6,074 nucleotides of DNA from an uncultured Collinsella sp. (lineage in GTDB: Bacteria; Actinomycetota; Coriobacteriia; Coriobacteriales; Coriobacteriaceae): contig CATZRJ010000075.1 in the NCBI GenBank assembly GCA_958423535.1, forward strand, positions 1 to 6,074, in the 5' to 3' direction. Under the pieces are notes generated by a model, which saw only the letters and a list, made by a program, of their open reading frames with translations, was not told the DNA's origin and searched no databases. This document shows, piece after piece, positions 5,197-6,074 of the stretch. Made by a program: the position numbers and the translations under genes. Position 1 is the first letter of the stretch. Each line of letters begins with the position of its first letter.

Positions 5197-5817
5197 TTAG
5201 GCCATACGGATGGCGACGAGACCATTCTTGGCACCCGGGACAGCGCCCTTGACCAAGATGAGGTTCTGCTCGGCATCGATGCGGACAACGGAAAGGTTCT
5301 TGACGGTAACGCGCTCGTTACCCATGTGACCGGCCATCTTGACGCCCTTGAGGACGCGCGCAGGATAGGCGCACTGACCGATAGAACCGGGGTGACGCTG
5401 GAAGTGAGAACCATGCGTCATAGGACCGCGGCGCTGACCCCAGCGCTTGATGCGACCCTGGAAGCCCTTACCCTTGGAGGTACCGATGACGTCGACCTTC
5501 TCGACATCAGCGAAATCAGCGACGGTGACGACCTCGCCGACCTTGTGCTCCTCGCCGTTCTCGACGCGGACCTCACGAAGGAAGCGGACAGGCTCGACGC
5601 CGGCCTTGGCGAAGTGACCAGCCATGGGCTTGTTCACGTTCTTGGCCTTGATGTCGCCGAAACCGATCTGGACGGCGTCATAGCCGTCGGTTGCCTGAGT
5701 TTTAACCTGCGAGACAGCGCAGGGGCCAGCCTGGATGACCGTGACGGGAACGACGTTGTCGTCCTCGTCCCAAACCTGGGTCATGCCAATCTTGCGGCCG
5801 AGAATCATGCTGATCAA
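5197..5817 (-). CDS. rplC: 50S ribosomal protein L3 (uL3)
   Basis: Large-subunit protein that binds 23S rRNA near the peptidyl-transferase centre and is an early assembly protein. The 206-residue product has the L3 hallmarks: ILGRKIGMTQ at residues 5-14, GTSKGKGFQG at 112-121, and the conserved stretch ending HPGSIGQ at 142-148, the segment where some bacteria methylate a glutamine (here probably Q148). The start is uncertain. TTG at 5817 gives M-I-S-M-ILGRK, which matches the usual number of residues before ILGRK and lies 7 nt after a GGGA SD core. The in-frame ATG at 5808 would place that SD about 16 nt away, so TTG is preferred. It is the first gene of the visible cluster, with rplD 46 bases downstream. 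Its SD lies inside a predicted pseudoknot, which suggests translational control. Family identity is secure; the start is moderately sure. Confidence 0.97.
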   Translation of the reverse strand: MISMILGRKIGMTQVWDEDDNVVPVTVIQAGPCAVSQVKTQATDGYDAVQIGFGDIKAKNVNKPMAGHFAKAGVEPVRFLREVRVENGEEHKVGEVVTVADFADVEKVDVIGTSKGKGFQGRIKRWGQRRGPMTHGSHFQRHPGSIGQCAYPARVLKGVKMAGHMGNERVTVKNLSVVRIDAEQNLILVKGAVPGAKNGLVAIRMA

Positions 5818-5824
5818 GATATGA

Positions 5825-5828
5825 TCCC
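5825..5828 (-). promoter_or_regulatory. Candidate Shine-Dalgarno of rplC (GGGA)
   Basis: The only plausible SD core near the start reads GGGA. It lies 7 nt before the TTG at 5817 and about 16 nt before the ATG at 5808, so it favours the TTG start. It is also one strand of the proposed pseudoknot helix. The SD is much weaker than those of most other genes in the cluster. Confidence 0.5.
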
Positions 5829-6000
5829 AACTCTCGCGTGGTCTTGGGACAATGCGTACACCACCGAGCGTACGCCCCTAGAGGACCACTACTTACACGA
5901 CGTGCTCCCCAGTCTTGTATTGCGTCCGGACTACCTGACAACCCTATTAAGCAGGCATTTTGTCCAGCCAGAATACTCCCCTGGTTACACACAGCTGTTT

Positions 6001-6027
6001 AGTATACACGGCTGCGGGCGTATCCAT
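6001..6027 (-). repeat. 27-nt motif, copy 1 (upstream of rplC)
   Basis: This segment is identical at 23 of 27 positions to 4136-4162 upstream of rplB, in the same orientation relative to transcription. On the minus strand it can form a five-pair hairpin, ATACG with CGTGT around an 8-nt loop (CCCGCAGC). One pair is U-G here and C-G in the other copy. It ends in GTATAC, which also resembles a -10 element, so a DNA-level role is possible. Confidence 0.65.
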
Positions 6028-6037
6028 CGAGATTCAT

Positions 6038-6066
6038 ATTTCACTCACATTGTTTACGCAGGTAAA
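6038..6066 (-). promoter_or_regulatory. Weak candidate promoter upstream of rplC
   Basis: On the minus strand TTTACC (6061-6066) and TGAAAT (6038-6043) are separated by 17 bases. Each matches 4 of 6 positions of the sigma-70-type -35 and -10 consensus. Initiation here would put the repeated hairpin motif (6001-6027) close to the 5' end of the transcript. An alternative -10, TATACT at 6001-6006, matches the consensus better but has no good -35. Chance matches of this quality are common, so confidence is low. Confidence 0.25.
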
Positions 6067-6074
6067 GTGCGTGG

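Larger units (their letters stand above)
5818..6074 (-). promoter_or_regulatory. Non-coding leader upstream of rplC, with predicted pseudoknot at the SD
   Basis: No convincing gene is seen in these 257 bases; in particular the C-terminus of S10 (rpsJ), the usual upstream neighbour, is absent. The minus strand holds several complementary pairs: 5960-5964 with 5937-5941 (GACAA/TTGTC, with CCT/AGG inside); 5870-5875 with 5854-5859 (GCGTAC/GTACGC); 5884-5889 with 5838-5843 (GTGGTC/GACCAC); and 5844-5849 with 5825-5830 (TCCCAA/TTGGGA). The last two interleave as an H-type pseudoknot, with no base between the inner halves, a 7-nt crossing loop (5831-5837) and the GGGA SD in the final strand. The 6001-6027 segment repeats one found upstream of rplB. 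I infer a regulatory 5' leader for the rplC block; the ligand is unknown, with L4 or another encoded protein as candidates. Confidence 0.6.

Noticed and set aside
5702..5992. 96-residue open frame on the minus strand across the rplC start
   Set aside because: Overlaps the conserved rplC N-terminus in another frame, shows no S10 or other r-protein resemblance and lacks a good SD; it would also have to cover the paired leader elements.
1..6074. Mobile elements, CRISPR arrays, tRNA or rRNA genes
   Set aside because: None seen: no transposase, no spaced direct-repeat array and no tRNA-like cloverleaf with conserved TPsiC or anticodon features; the branched fold at 742-807 lacks tRNA landmarks.

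Overview
The window is a ribosomal-protein gene cluster read entirely from the minus strand. Twelve genes lie in the classical S10-spc order: rplC, rplD, rplW, rplB, rpsS, rplV, rpsC, rplP, rpmC, rpsQ (the S10 operon without its usual first gene, rpsJ), then rplN and rplX (the start of the spc operon). All twelve appear complete and close to family length, with no frameshifts and no sign of mobile DNA. The DNA is GC-rich, most genes have good Shine-Dalgarno (SD) sequences, and stop codons are only TAA or TAG. Protein sequences and base composition suggest a high-GC Gram-positive bacterium. My best guess is Actinomycetota, class Coriobacteriia (Collinsella/Olsenella-like), but that is an inference from general resemblance, not a search.

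Layout in transcription order, from high to low coordinates: a non-coding stretch of at least 257 bases (6074-5818); rplC, rplD and rplW, closely spaced; a 179-base gap (4235-4057); rplB, rpsS, rplV, rpsC, rplP, rpmC and rpsQ, tightly packed with two one-base stop/start overlaps; a 118-base gap (834-717); rplN and rplX; and the first bases of the next intergenic region. The remaining spacers are 46 bases or less. rpsJ is not visible in the 257 bases upstream of rplC, so it is farther away or elsewhere in the genome.

The proteins surround the peptidyl-transferase centre and exit tunnel (L2, L3, L4, L16, L22, L23, L24, L29), the subunit interface (L14) and the 30S subunit (S3, S17, S19), so they must be made in balanced amounts. 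The least ordinary part of the window is its non-coding DNA. Each of the three large gaps contains nested complementary segments. Two gaps (before rplC and before rplB) share a 27-nt motif, 23/27 identical, that can form the same small hairpin with a compensatory C-G to U-G change. In both, the ribosome-binding site can pair with an upstream UCCC-containing segment; before rplC the pairing has the geometry of a pseudoknot that covers the SD. The gap before rplN can fold into a branched structure ending just upstream of the SD. I interpret these as candidate autoregulatory r-protein leaders dividing the cluster into separately controlled blocks. This is inference from hand-found base pairing and needs covariation and experimental support.
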